This document shows positions 1 to 8,013 of a DNA stretch of 64,000 nt, in pieces. This DNA is from Polaribacter marinus (GTDB taxonomy: Bacteria; Bacteroidota; Bacteroidia; Flavobacteriales; Flavobacteriaceae). Positions within the stretch are counted from its first letter, which is position 1; every line of letters starts with the position of its first letter. Below the pieces are notes generated by a model. It saw nothing but the letters and a program-made list of their open reading frames with translations. It searched no databases and had not been told where the DNA came from. The stretch spans positions 62,001 through 126,000 of the forward strand of contig NZ_JAKQYM010000010.1 of the NCBI RefSeq assembly GCF_022662535.1. The letters run 5' to 3'. The position numbers and the translations under genes are program-made.

Positions 1-30
1 TTACAACATAAATTTTAATCATTTTTAAGA

Positions 31-1455
31 ATGTCTCAATTTATTAGTGTCTTTGATATGCTCAAAATAGGTGTTGGTCCATCAAGTTCTCATACTTTAG
101 GTCCTTGGAGAGCGGCACAAGAATATGTTTCTAAGCTAAAAGAAACCAATAAATTTGATTTGATTGATAAAATTCAAGTTGATTTATATGGCTCTCTTTC
201 TTTAACAGGAAAAGGCCATGCAACAGATTTAGCTGTTTTATTAGGCTTAAGTGAGGCAGATCCAGAATACATTCCTATTGAAGATATTTTTATTATTGTT
301 GAAAGAATAAATACTCAAGAAGAAATTTTATTTAAAGGAGGGAAATCGATTCCTTTTTTCAAAAATTCAATTGTTTTTAATAGAGAATTTTTACCATTTC
401 ATGCAAATGGGATGACATTTAGAGGTTATAAAGAGGGTGAAGAAATTTCTAATGAAACCTATTTTTCTATAGGTGGCGGTTTTATTGTACAAGAAAATGA
501 TAACTTAGAAGAAGAAATTAAAATTAATAAAAAGAATTTTCCTTATCCTATCAATAGAGCTATTCAATTAGAAGAATATTGTGAAAAAGAAAATTTACAA
601 ATTTCTGAAATTGTTTTCAAAAATGAATTAGAATTAAGATATGCATCTGAAATTGATTTTGAATTGAATAGAATCTGGGAAACCATGTTAGAATGTATGT
701 ACATTGGTTGTCATACAGAAGGCAAGCTTCCAGGTGGGTTAAATGTAAAAAGACGCGCTTTTGATACACATCAAAGATTAATAAAAGACACTAGCTATCA
801 AAATCCAAAAGAATGGATTACAGCGATTAGAAGTACAGAAGTAAAGTTTAGAGAAATTTTAAAATGGGTTAGTTGTTTTGCATTATCTGTAAATGAAGTA
901 AATGCAGCTTTGGGTAGAGTGGTAACTGCACCAACAAATGGAAGTGCAGGTGTAATTCCAGCTGTTTTAATGTATTATTTAGTGATAGAAAACCATCAAG
1001 CAGATTTTAATGACATTAAAAAATTCTTATTAACCGCTGGCGAAATTGGCAGTATTTTTAAGAAAAATGCTACAATTTCTGCAGCTATGGGAGGATGTCA
1101 GGCAGAAATTGGAGTTTCTTCTGCAATGGCAGCAGGAGCTTTGACAGAGTTATTAGGAGGAACAGCAGCACAATGTTTATCGGCAGCAGAAATTGCTATG
1201 GAACATCATTTAGGTTTAACTTGTGATCCTATTGGAGGTTTAGTGCAAGTGCCTTGTATAGAACGAAATTCTATGGGTGCCATAAAAGCTATTCATGCAG
1301 CAGAAATTGCTTTAGAAACAAATCCTAAAGAATCGTTAGTACATTTAGACAACGTAATTGACACCATGTGGGAAACTGCGAAAGATATGAATAAAAACTA
1401 CAAAGAAACCTCGGAAGGTGGTTTGGCAGTTACTGTAAGAATTGTAGATTGCTAA
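31..1455 (+). CDS. sdaA: L-serine ammonia-lyase (serine deaminase), single-chain
   Basis: Deaminates L-serine to pyruvate and ammonia in the cytoplasm, using an oxygen-sensitive [4Fe-4S] cluster. The 474-residue chain joins the beta domain (residues 1 to about 160, with the GVGPSSSHTLGP motif near the N terminus) to the alpha domain. Cluster-type cysteines appear in the C-terminal half, in GGCQAEIG, AAQCLSAAE, GLTCDPIGG and VPCIERN. This is the usual length for the one-chain enzyme. The ATG gives the canonical start MSQFISVFDMLKIG. The gene stands alone and converges on yaaA, with a long inverted repeat between the two stops. Recognised by motif with high certainty. Confidence 0.96.
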   Translation: MSQFISVFDMLKIGVGPSSSHTLGPWRAAQEYVSKLKETNKFDLIDKIQVDLYGSLSLTGKGHATDLAVLLGLSEADPEYIPIEDIFIIVERINTQEEILFKGGKSIPFFKNSIVFNREFLPFHANGMTFRGYKEGEEISNETYFSIGGGFIVQENDNLEEEIKINKKNFPYPINRAIQLEEYCEKENLQISEIVFKNELELRYASEIDFELNRIWETMLECMYIGCHTEGKLPGGLNVKRRAFDTHQRLIKDTSYQNPKEWITAIRSTEVKFREILKWVSCFALSVNEVNAALGRVVTAPTNGSAGVIPAVLMYYLVIENHQADFNDIKKFLLTAGEIGSIFKKNATISAAMGGCQAEIGVSSAMAAGALTELLGGTAAQCLSAAEIAMEHHLGLTCDPIGGLVQVPCIERNSMGAIKAIHAAEIALETNPKESLVHLDNVIDTMWETAKDMNKNYKETSEGGLAVTVRIVDC

Positions 1456-1510
1456 TCAGTGGGCAGTTTTCAGTAACCGTTAATAGTGATAAATTGAAAA
1501 CTGCCACTGA
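1456..1510. repeat. Intergenic inverted repeat, probable bidirectional terminator
   Basis: TCAGTGGGCAGTTTTCA at 1456-1472 is matched by TGAAAACTGCCACTGA at 1495-1510. It is an inverted copy apart from one extra base in the left arm, with a 22-nt loop. It fills the space between the convergent sdaA and yaaA stops. The arms are built from repeated CAGT and AGTTTTCA words. Sequences of this look recur between genes in Bacteroidota; that is recollection, not something checked here. Confidence 0.65.
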
Positions 1511-1526
1511 ATACTGTAAACTATTT

Positions 1527-2285
1527 TTAACGTGTAAACACCAAATCATTTCCAGAAGACATTTCTTCAGAAAAACGATATTTATCAACATTAAAACCTT
1601 TTAATTCTTCAATAGTTTTTACGTTATTTTCAATAATATAACGCACCATTAAACCACGTGCTTTTTTAGCATAGGTCATTACAATTTTATAATTCCCATT
1701 TTTATAATCTTTAAAAATAGGTGTAATCATAGGTGTTTTTAATACCTTTTTTGGAATTACTTTAAAGTATTCTGTACTTGCCAAATTTATTAATAATTCA
1801 TCATCTTTTAGCTCTTCATTTAAAGCTTCTGCTATAGTTGTATCCCAAAATTTATATAAATTTTCTTTTGTACCAACCTTTAATTTAGTTCCCATTTCTA
1901 AACGATATGGTTGTATTAAATCTAAAGGTTTTAATAAACCATAGAGTCCAGATAGAATGCGTAAATTTTCTTGTAATACAGGTAGTTTTTTTTTATCTAA
2001 AGTATTTACGTCAATTCCCTGAAAAACGGCACCTGTAAATGCATAAATAGCTTGTTTTGCATTTTGGGTTGTAAAAGGTGTTGCCCAAGTTTGATTTCGA
2101 TCATAATTTAATGCAGCTAAATCATCAGAAATTTTCATTAACTCAGCTAATTTATTTTTTGAAAACGTTTTTAGTTTTTTATTCAATTTTTCTGATTGTG
2201 CTAAAAAACGAGGTTGTGTATGTAAACTAGTTGGAACTTTACTTTCGAAATCTAAAGATTTTGCTGGAGATATTATGATTTTCAT
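1527..2285 (-). CDS. yaaA: Peroxide stress protein YaaA (DUF328 family)
   Basis: Belongs to the YaaA/DUF328 family. In E. coli the protein binds DNA and limits iron-driven damage under peroxide stress; the same role here is inferred. The 252-residue chain is full length, with the signature N terminus MKIIISPAKSLDF, the ALYDRNQTW-like segment ALNYDRNQTW near residue 60, the GLYGLLKPLDLIQPYRLEMG block near residue 115, and the SGNDLVF tail. It is a single-gene unit. About 250 bp of AT-rich DNA without a recognisable gene separates its start from the end of rluD. Confidence 0.93.
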   Translation of the reverse strand: MKIIISPAKSLDFESKVPTSLHTQPRFLAQSEKLNKKLKTFSKNKLAELMKISDDLAALNYDRNQTWATPFTTQNAKQAIYAFTGAVFQGIDVNTLDKKKLPVLQENLRILSGLYGLLKPLDLIQPYRLEMGTKLKVGTKENLYKFWDTTIAEALNEELKDDELLINLASTEYFKVIPKKVLKTPMITPIFKDYKNGNYKIVMTYAKKARGLMVRYIIENNVKTIEELKGFNVDKYRFSEEMSSGNDLVFTR

Positions 2286-2532
2286 ACGATGTTTTTATTG
2301 TTGATGTAAAAATACAAATAGTAAGAGTTACATTCAAATTTTAAAAATCGTAAAATTGATAGAAATATCAATAAAATTGATGATTTCTATAACAAACAGA
2401 CAGAAGCTCATTTAACTAATCTAGTTGCAGTAGTCTGGATTTTATATTGTGATATTAAATCATAATATTTTACCTTCATTTGAAGAAATTAAACTTTATA
2501 TATAAGAAAAAAAATAGTCTTTTTTTTTGAAT

Positions 2533-3567
2533 TTAAAATTCTTCTTTAGAGTTTTCAGAATAGGTTCTCCATTTTTCTAGACAGTCTGTAATATCTTTTG
2601 GGACTTCAGAATTGAACTGCATAAATTCTCCAGTAGTTGGATGCGTAAAACCTAATGTTTTTGCATGTAATGCTTGTCTTGGTAGTACCTTAAAACAGTT
2701 GTGTACAAATTGCTTGTATTTGGTAAATGTAGTTCCTTTTAAAATATCATTTCCTCCATAGCGCTCATCGTTAAATAACGTATGGCCAATATGTTTAAAA
2801 TGTGCTCTAATTTGATGTGTTCTTCCAGTTTCTAATTTACATTGTACTAATGTAACATAAGTTAAACGTTCTAAAACTTTATAATGTGTTACGGCGTGTT
2901 TACCAAAATCTCCATCAGGAAAAACGGCCATTTGCAAACGATTTTTTAAACTACGACCAATATTTCCTTCAATTCTGCCTTCATCTTCTTCAATATTTCC
3001 CCAAACTAAAGCATAATATAAACGTTCTGTAGTTCTGTCAAAAAACTGACGAGATAAATTAGCCATTGCAAATTCGGTTTTAGCAACTACTAATAATCCA
3101 CTGGTGTCTTTATCAATTCTATGAACCAAACCGGGTCTTTCATTAGAATTGGTTGGTAAATTTTCTATGTGATGAATTAAGCCATTGACCAAAGTTCCAG
3201 AATAATTTCCGTGACCAGGATGTACCACCATTCCTGCTGGTTTATTAACTACAATTACAGCATCGTCTTCATATACAATATCTAAAGGGATGTCTTCTGC
3301 AACCAACAAGTTTTCTGCTGGTGGATAAGCTAAAACAACTCTTACAACATCATTTGGTTTTACTTTATGATTTGATTTTACAGCAACGTCATTTACTAAT
3401 ACATTACCCGCTTTGGCAGCTTGTTGTACTTTGTTTCTGGTTGCGTTTTCTACAAAATTCATTAAAAACTTATCTACTCGTAAAGGCTCTTGACCTTCGC
3501 TAGCAGTAAATCTGTGATGTTCGTATAATTCGTCGTTTTCTATATCTTGATTTTCGTTTTCTTGCAA
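2533..3567 (-). CDS. rluD: Ribosomal large subunit pseudouridine synthase, RluD-type
   Basis: Isomerises uridines in 23S rRNA; family members with an S4 domain usually modify the helix 69 region. An S4-like RNA-binding domain covers about residues 25-85 (RVDKFLMNF, VLVNDVAVKSNHKVKPND). The catalytic domain carries the aspartate motif VHRIDKDTSGLLV near residue 150 and GRTHQIRAH near residue 250. Its 344 residues fit the family. It follows the PASTA gene on the same strand after a 75-nt gap, so the two may be co-transcribed, as is common in Flavobacteriia. The exact target uridines cannot be read from sequence. Confidence 0.93.
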   Translation of the reverse strand: MQENENQDIENDELYEHHRFTASEGQEPLRVDKFLMNFVENATRNKVQQAAKAGNVLVNDVAVKSNHKVKPNDVVRVVLAYPPAENLLVAEDIPLDIVYEDDAVIVVNKPAGMVVHPGHGNYSGTLVNGLIHHIENLPTNSNERPGLVHRIDKDTSGLLVVAKTEFAMANLSRQFFDRTTERLYYALVWGNIEEDEGRIEGNIGRSLKNRLQMAVFPDGDFGKHAVTHYKVLERLTYVTLVQCKLETGRTHQIRAHFKHIGHTLFNDERYGGNDILKGTTFTKYKQFVHNCFKVLPRQALHAKTLGFTHPTTGEFMQFNSEVPKDITDCLEKWRTYSENSKEEF

Positions 3568-3642
3568 AATTTGTTTTTTAAGTTAAAAGTGATATTCGTA
3601 AAGAATCTCAGACTTTAACTGTTTAATTTTTAGTTTTAATCT

Positions 3643-4200
3643 TTAATTCCCTTTTCCATCACCTAAAACCAAATCTACAATTGAGTTTAGAGGAAGTTTG
3701 TCTCCATGAGTTAAAATTTCTCCTTTATATCGTAAGCCACGAACTACATCTTTACCTATATCTCTAACAAAAGTTGGATTTGTACCAATATTAAACCCTA
3801 TAGAACGTAAATGAGACATTGCTTGTCTTTTCGTTTTTCCGTTTAAATCTGGGATTGTTACATCTCTATATTTAGAAGGGTTTAAGGTTAAATAAATTTT
3901 ACGTTTTTCTTTTACAAAATCGCCTTCTTCTGGTGTTTGTTCTATAACAGATTTTTTTGGGTAATCTGGATTAAAACTGGCGCTGTCTATAACTTTAAAG
4001 TCTAAATTTAATTCTTTTAATTTTTGCTCTACCTCATCAAGGGTCATTTTATGTAAATTTGGAACTTGTATTTTTTGATCGTGATTGGTAGAAACTCCCA
4101 ACCAAAATTTTAGAAAGAAAATAAAAGCTAGTAAACCTACAATTGCAATGGCAACTTGTATAAAAAAAGATTTACTTTTTAGAAATTGAACAATACTCAT
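3643..4200 (-). CDS. Membrane-anchored PASTA domain protein
   Basis: A short cytoplasmic N terminus is followed by one membrane helix (about residues 13-35, from FFIQVAIA to FLKFWLG). Two to three PASTA-like repeats make up the rest: VPNLHKMTLDEVEQKLKEL, VTIPDLNGKTKRQAMSHL, and a partial third. PASTA units in other bacteria bind peptidoglycan or lipid II, but there is no kinase or penicillin-binding domain here, so the role is unknown. The start is set at the second Met (MSIVQFLKS); an in-frame Met lies seven codons upstream at 4221. It is divergent from ddl, which also suggests a cell-wall link. Confidence 0.85.
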   Translation of the reverse strand: MSIVQFLKSKSFFIQVAIAIVGLLAFIFFLKFWLGVSTNHDQKIQVPNLHKMTLDEVEQKLKELNLDFKVIDSASFNPDYPKKSVIEQTPEEGDFVKEKRKIYLTLNPSKYRDVTIPDLNGKTKRQAMSHLRSIGFNIGTNPTFVRDIGKDVVRGLRYKGEILTHGDKLPLNSIVDLVLGDGKGN

Positions 4201-4241
4201 TTTTAAATTTTTAGAACACACAAAGATATAAAAACTAAACG

Positions 4242-4273
4242 TTGCTGTTTCTATATTTATTTTGATAAATTTG
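4242..4273 (+). promoter_or_regulatory. Predicted promoter of ddl (Bacteroidota type)
   Basis: TTG at 4242-4244 and TAAATTTG at 4266-4273 match the flavobacterial -33 and -7 elements (TTG and TANNTTTG) with a 21-nt spacer. The -7 element ends 20 nt before the ddl ATG. The assignment comes from the motif only. Confidence 0.6.
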
Positions 4274-4293
4274 TTTTATTATTTTAGAATCAA

Positions 4294-5268
4294 ATGAAAA
4301 AAAATATTGCCATAGTTATGGGCGGATATTCATCCGAAGTAAACATTTCTTTAAAAAGTGGAAATGTAGTTTATAATCATTTAGATAAAGGAAAATACAA
4401 TCCTTATAGAGTACATATTTTAAGTGATAAATGGGTAGCTTTAGATGATGATAATAACGAATATCCTATTAATAAAAACGATTTTTCATTTTTAATGGAG
4501 AATGATAAAATTATTTTTGATTGCGCTTTTAATGCAATTCATGGTAGTCCAGGTGAAAATGGAATGCTTTTGGCGTATTTTAATTTAATTAATTTAAAAC
4601 ATACTTCTGCGCCATTTTATCAAATGGCATTAACATTTAATAAGAGAGATACTTTAAGTGTTGTAAAAGAATATGGTATAAAAACGGCTGTTTCTGTTTA
4701 TTTAAATAAAGGAGATGTTGTTGATTTAGATAAAATTATAAGTAAAGTAGGTTTGCCATGTTTTATAAAACCTAATAATGCCGGATCTAGTTATGGTATT
4801 TCTAAAGCTCATACAAAAGAAGAAATTTTACCAGCTATAGACAAAGCTTATAAAGAAGATTCAGAAATTTTAATAGAGTCTTTTTTAGAAGGAACAGAGG
4901 TTTCTGTAGGAGTTATTCAATATCAAGGTAAAATAAAAGTTTTACCTATTACAGAAATCGTTACAGAGAACGATTTCTTTGATTATGAAGCTAAATATGA
5001 AGGAAAGTCACAAGAAGTTACTCCTGCACGAATTTCATCAGAAGAAAAAAGTAGAGTAGAAGAGGTGGCTAAAAGAGTGTATAAAATTTTAAGTATGTCT
5101 GGTTTTTCTCGTTCTGAGTATATCTTTGTAAAAGGAGAACCTCATTTCTTAGAAATAAATACAGTACCTGGTTTAACCGAAGAAAGTATTTTACCACAAC
5201 AAGCAAAATCAGCAGGAATTACGTTAACAGAACTATTTGATAATGCTATTAGTATGGCTTTAAATTAA
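4294..5268 (+). CDS. ddl: D-alanine--D-alanine ligase
   Basis: ATP-dependent joining of two D-alanines to make the dipeptide used in peptidoglycan precursor synthesis; cytoplasmic ATP-grasp enzyme. The 324 residues show an N-terminal MGGYSSEVNISLKSG, the NAIHGSPGENG motif near residue 90, FIKPNNAGSSYGISK near residue 155 (ATP-binding), and SRSEYIFVKGEPHFLEINTVPGLT near the C terminus, with metal-ligand Glu and Asn in LEINT. It opens a tight run with coaD (4-nt gap) and the M14 peptidase (2-nt gap), so the three are probably one transcript. Confidence 0.97.
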   Translation: MKKNIAIVMGGYSSEVNISLKSGNVVYNHLDKGKYNPYRVHILSDKWVALDDDNNEYPINKNDFSFLMENDKIIFDCAFNAIHGSPGENGMLLAYFNLINLKHTSAPFYQMALTFNKRDTLSVVKEYGIKTAVSVYLNKGDVVDLDKIISKVGLPCFIKPNNAGSSYGISKAHTKEEILPAIDKAYKEDSEILIESFLEGTEVSVGVIQYQGKIKVLPITEIVTENDFFDYEAKYEGKSQEVTPARISSEEKSRVEEVAKRVYKILSMSGFSRSEYIFVKGEPHFLEINTVPGLTEESILPQQAKSAGITLTELFDNAISMALN

Positions 5269-5272
5269 AATT

Positions 5273-5728
5273 ATGAAGAAAGCAATTTTTCCAGGGTCTT
5301 TTGATCCAATTACGTTAGGTCATTATGATATTATTGAAAGAGGTGTAAAATTGTTTGATGAACTCATTATTGCCATTGGTATTAATGCTGATAAAAAATA
5401 CATGTTTTCTTTAGAGCAGCGTAAAAAATTTATTGAAGATTGTTTTAAAAATGAACCTAAAATAAAAGTAGTTACCTACAAAGGATTAACAGTTGATTTT
5501 TGTCAAAAAAATAATGTCGATTTTATTCTAAGAGGATTAAGAAATCCTGCAGATTTTGAATTTGAAAAAGCAATCGCACATACAAATAGAGATTTAGCTC
5601 CAATAGAAACCGTCTTTTTATTAACAGCGGCAAGTACATCTTATATATCGTCCTCTATAGTAAGAGATGTAATAAGAAATCATGGAGATTATACCAAGTT
5701 AGTGCCCAAAACAGTAAGAATTAAATAA
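5273..5728 (+). CDS. coaD: Pantetheine-phosphate adenylyltransferase
   Basis: Transfers AMP from ATP to 4'-phosphopantetheine, giving dephospho-CoA, the penultimate step of CoA synthesis. The 151-residue chain contains the nucleotidyltransferase motif FPGSFDPITLGHYDII at the N terminus, with TLGH replacing TxGH, the RGLRNPADFEFE segment near residue 88, and YISSSIVRDV near residue 125 (ISSTxVR type). The length matches the hexameric bacterial enzyme. It sits between ddl and the M14 peptidase, with gaps of 4 and 2 nt. Confidence 0.96.
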   Translation: MKKAIFPGSFDPITLGHYDIIERGVKLFDELIIAIGINADKKYMFSLEQRKKFIEDCFKNEPKIKVVTYKGLTVDFCQKNNVDFILRGLRNPADFEFEKAIAHTNRDLAPIETVFLLTAASTSYISSSIVRDVIRNHGDYTKLVPKTVRIK

Positions 5729-5730
5729 TT

Positions 5731-7488
5731 ATGAAAAACCTACTAAAAATAATAGCTTTATTCTCTTTTCTAGTGTTGTTAAATTCTTGTAATGATTCTT
5801 CTAAAAAAAATAAAGATTTTACAACACTATTCGAAAAATCTAAAGGAACAGAAACTCCCGTTTATAAAGATGTTATTTCTTATTATAAAGATTTGTCATC
5901 TGCTTATTCTGAAATTTCTTTGTTTTCTTTCGGACAAACAGATTCAGGAGAACCCTTGCATTTGGTGGTCTACAATCAAGAAGAAATCTATAATGTTAAT
6001 GAAATTAAGAATTCACCCAAAAATAGAATTCTGATCAATAACGGAATTCATCCAGGTGAGTCAGACGGAATAGACGCTTCTATGTTATTGATAAGAGATA
6101 TTGTTCAAAACGATTCTTTAAAAGAAAAATATAAAAATACTATTATTTGTGTTATTCCTGTTTATAATGTTGGCGGTGCTTTACATAGAAATTCTCATAC
6201 CAGAGCAAATCAAAACGGCCCTAAAGAATATGGTTTTAGAGGAAATGCTAGAAATTACGATTTAAACCGAGATTTTATAAAACAAGACTCTAAAAATGCA
6301 GCAACTTTTGCAGAGATTTTCCACACCGTAGATCCAGATGTTTTTATAGATAATCACGTTAGTAATGGCGCAGATTATCAATATGCAATTACACATTTAT
6401 TTACACAACATGATAAATTAGGGGGTAAATTAGGTGCTTTTATTGAAACTAAAATGCGTCCGAGCTTAGAGAATTCATTGCTTAAAAAAGGAATCTCAAT
6501 TACACCTTATGTAAATGTCTGGGGAAATACTCCAGAGGCTGGATGGGCACAATTTTTTGATTCTCCAAGATATTCTACAGGTTATACAACATTGTTTCAT
6601 ACATTAGGATTAATGGTAGAAACCCATATGTTAAAACCTTATAAAACAAGAGTAGATCAAACCTATGAATTGTTGTTTTCTGCTTTAGATTTTACCGAAG
6701 AAAATTCACAAAAAATTAAAGGGCTCAGAAAAAATGCTATTGATGAAATTTTAGGAAGCAAAACATATCCAATTGCTTTTAAAATTGATAAAGAAAATTC
6801 AACAGAACTACAATTTAAAGGATTTGAAGGTGAATATATTGACAGTAAAGTAACAACAGGAAAACGCTTGTTTTACGATAGAACAAAGCCTTATACTAAA
6901 ACTGTAAAGTATTTTAATAATTTTGTTGCAACAAAAGAAATTACAATTCCAAAAGCATATGTTTTACCAAAGGGTTGGCATAAAATTATTGATAGATTAG
7001 AAAATAATAATATAACATTTACTCGTTTTAAAAAAGACACAACTATTGCTGTTGAAGTAAATCATGTTGATCGTTTTGATACTCGTAAAATGGCGTATGA
7101 AGGTCATTATTTACACTATAATACCACTGTTTTAAAATCTACAGAAAACGTACTATTTAAAAAAGGAGATTTATACATTCCAACAAATCAAAACGGTATT
7201 CGTTATTTGTTAGAAACATTAGAAGCAGAAGCTACAGATTCATTTTTTAATTGGAACTTTTTTGATACAGTTTTACAGCAAAAAGAAGGATATTCTGCAT
7301 ATGTTTTTGAAGATTTAGCAGAAGAGTTTTTAATTAAAAATCCATTAATTAAAAAAGAGTTCGAAGAGAAATTAAATTCTGATCAAAATTTCGCTAAAAA
7401 TCCTAGAGCACAATTACGTTTTGTTTATCAAAAAACACCTCATTACGAAAAAGCATATTTAAGATTGCCAGTTTTTAAAATATACTAA
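5731..7488 (+). CDS. M14-family zinc carboxypeptidase, lipoprotein
   Basis: Predicted lipoprotein: signal sequence MKNLLKIIALFSFLVLLNSC with a lipobox ending at Cys20. The peptidase domain follows with the zinc site HPGE (in NGIHPGESDG, about residue 108) and the third ligand in FIDNHVSNGADYQ (about residue 208). VETHMLKPYKTR near residue 300 supplies the likely catalytic Glu. A C-terminal region of about 250 residues has no recognised domain. It probably trims peptides at the cell surface or in the periplasm; the substrate is unknown. Its position behind ddl and coaD looks like an operon rather than a functional set. Confidence 0.86.
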   Translation: MKNLLKIIALFSFLVLLNSCNDSSKKNKDFTTLFEKSKGTETPVYKDVISYYKDLSSAYSEISLFSFGQTDSGEPLHLVVYNQEEIYNVNEIKNSPKNRILINNGIHPGESDGIDASMLLIRDIVQNDSLKEKYKNTIICVIPVYNVGGALHRNSHTRANQNGPKEYGFRGNARNYDLNRDFIKQDSKNAATFAEIFHTVDPDVFIDNHVSNGADYQYAITHLFTQHDKLGGKLGAFIETKMRPSLENSLLKKGISITPYVNVWGNTPEAGWAQFFDSPRYSTGYTTLFHTLGLMVETHMLKPYKTRVDQTYELLFSALDFTEENSQKIKGLRKNAIDEILGSKTYPIAFKIDKENSTELQFKGFEGEYIDSKVTTGKRLFYDRTKPYTKTVKYFNNFVATKEITIPKAYVLPKGWHKIIDRLENNNITFTRFKKDTTIAVEVNHVDRFDTRKMAYEGHYLHYNTTVLKSTENVLFKKGDLYIPTNQNGIRYLLETLEAEATDSFFNWNFFDTVLQQKEGYSAYVFEDLAEEFLIKNPLIKKEFEEKLNSDQNFAKNPRAQLRFVYQKTPHYEKAYLRLPVFKIY

Positions 7489-7548
7489 AAATTCATTTTA
7501 TTTTTTAATCTAAAATTTACGTAACTTGTAGCATTAAAATATAAACAA

Positions 7549-8013
7549 GTGAGTAAATCTTTATCAATTAACGGAAAATCTTATACTGTAAATGTGCAAG
7601 ATGATATGCCTTTGTTATGGGTAATTAGAGATATTGTTGGTTTAACAGGAACAAAATTTGGATGTGGAGTAAGTCAATGTGGCGCATGTTCTGTTTTAAT
7701 TGATGGAAATCTTACAAAATCATGCAGCATGCCTGTTTCTTACGGAATAGGAAAAGAAATTTTTACAATCGAAGGAACTTCAGAAAACTTAGAATTTTTA
7801 CGCAAAGCATGGAATGATGGTAATGTGCCCCAATGTGGGTATTGTCAATCTGGGCAATTAATTGCAGCAACATCGTTGTTAGATAAAAACGAAAACCCTA
7901 CCGATGAAGATATAGATGCTGCAATGAGTGATAATATTTGTAGATGTGGAACTTACTCTAGAATTAGAAAAGCAATTCATAAAGCTGTTGAACTTAAAAA
8001 CAAATCAATATGA
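7549..8013 (+). CDS. [2Fe-2S] subunit of an IorAB-type molybdenum hydroxylase
   Basis: Small electron-transfer subunit of a xanthine oxidase-family enzyme. The 154 residues carry an N-terminal plant-ferredoxin-type cluster motif (CGVSQCGACSVLIDG, about residues 39-53). A second cluster in the C-terminal domain uses CGYCQSGQ and CRCGTYSR. The start is GTG at 7549; no in-frame ATG fits before the conserved region. Its stop overlaps the iorB-like gene by 4 nt, so the pair is translationally coupled. It has no signal peptide and could leave the cell folded with its Tat-exported partner. Isoquinoline is only the substrate of the family's name-giver; the substrate here is unknown. Confidence 0.9.
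   Translation: MSKSLSINGKSYTVNVQDDMPLLWVIRDIVGLTGTKFGCGVSQCGACSVLIDGNLTKSCSMPVSYGIGKEIFTIEGTSENLEFLRKAWNDGNVPQCGYCQSGQLIAATSLLDKNENPTDEDIDAAMSDNICRCGTYSRIRKAIHKAVELKNKSI

Noticed and set aside
2286..2532. Gap between yaaA and rluD as a hidden gene or RNA
   Set aside because: No open frame, no tRNA-like fold and no clear promoter; AT-rich spacer.
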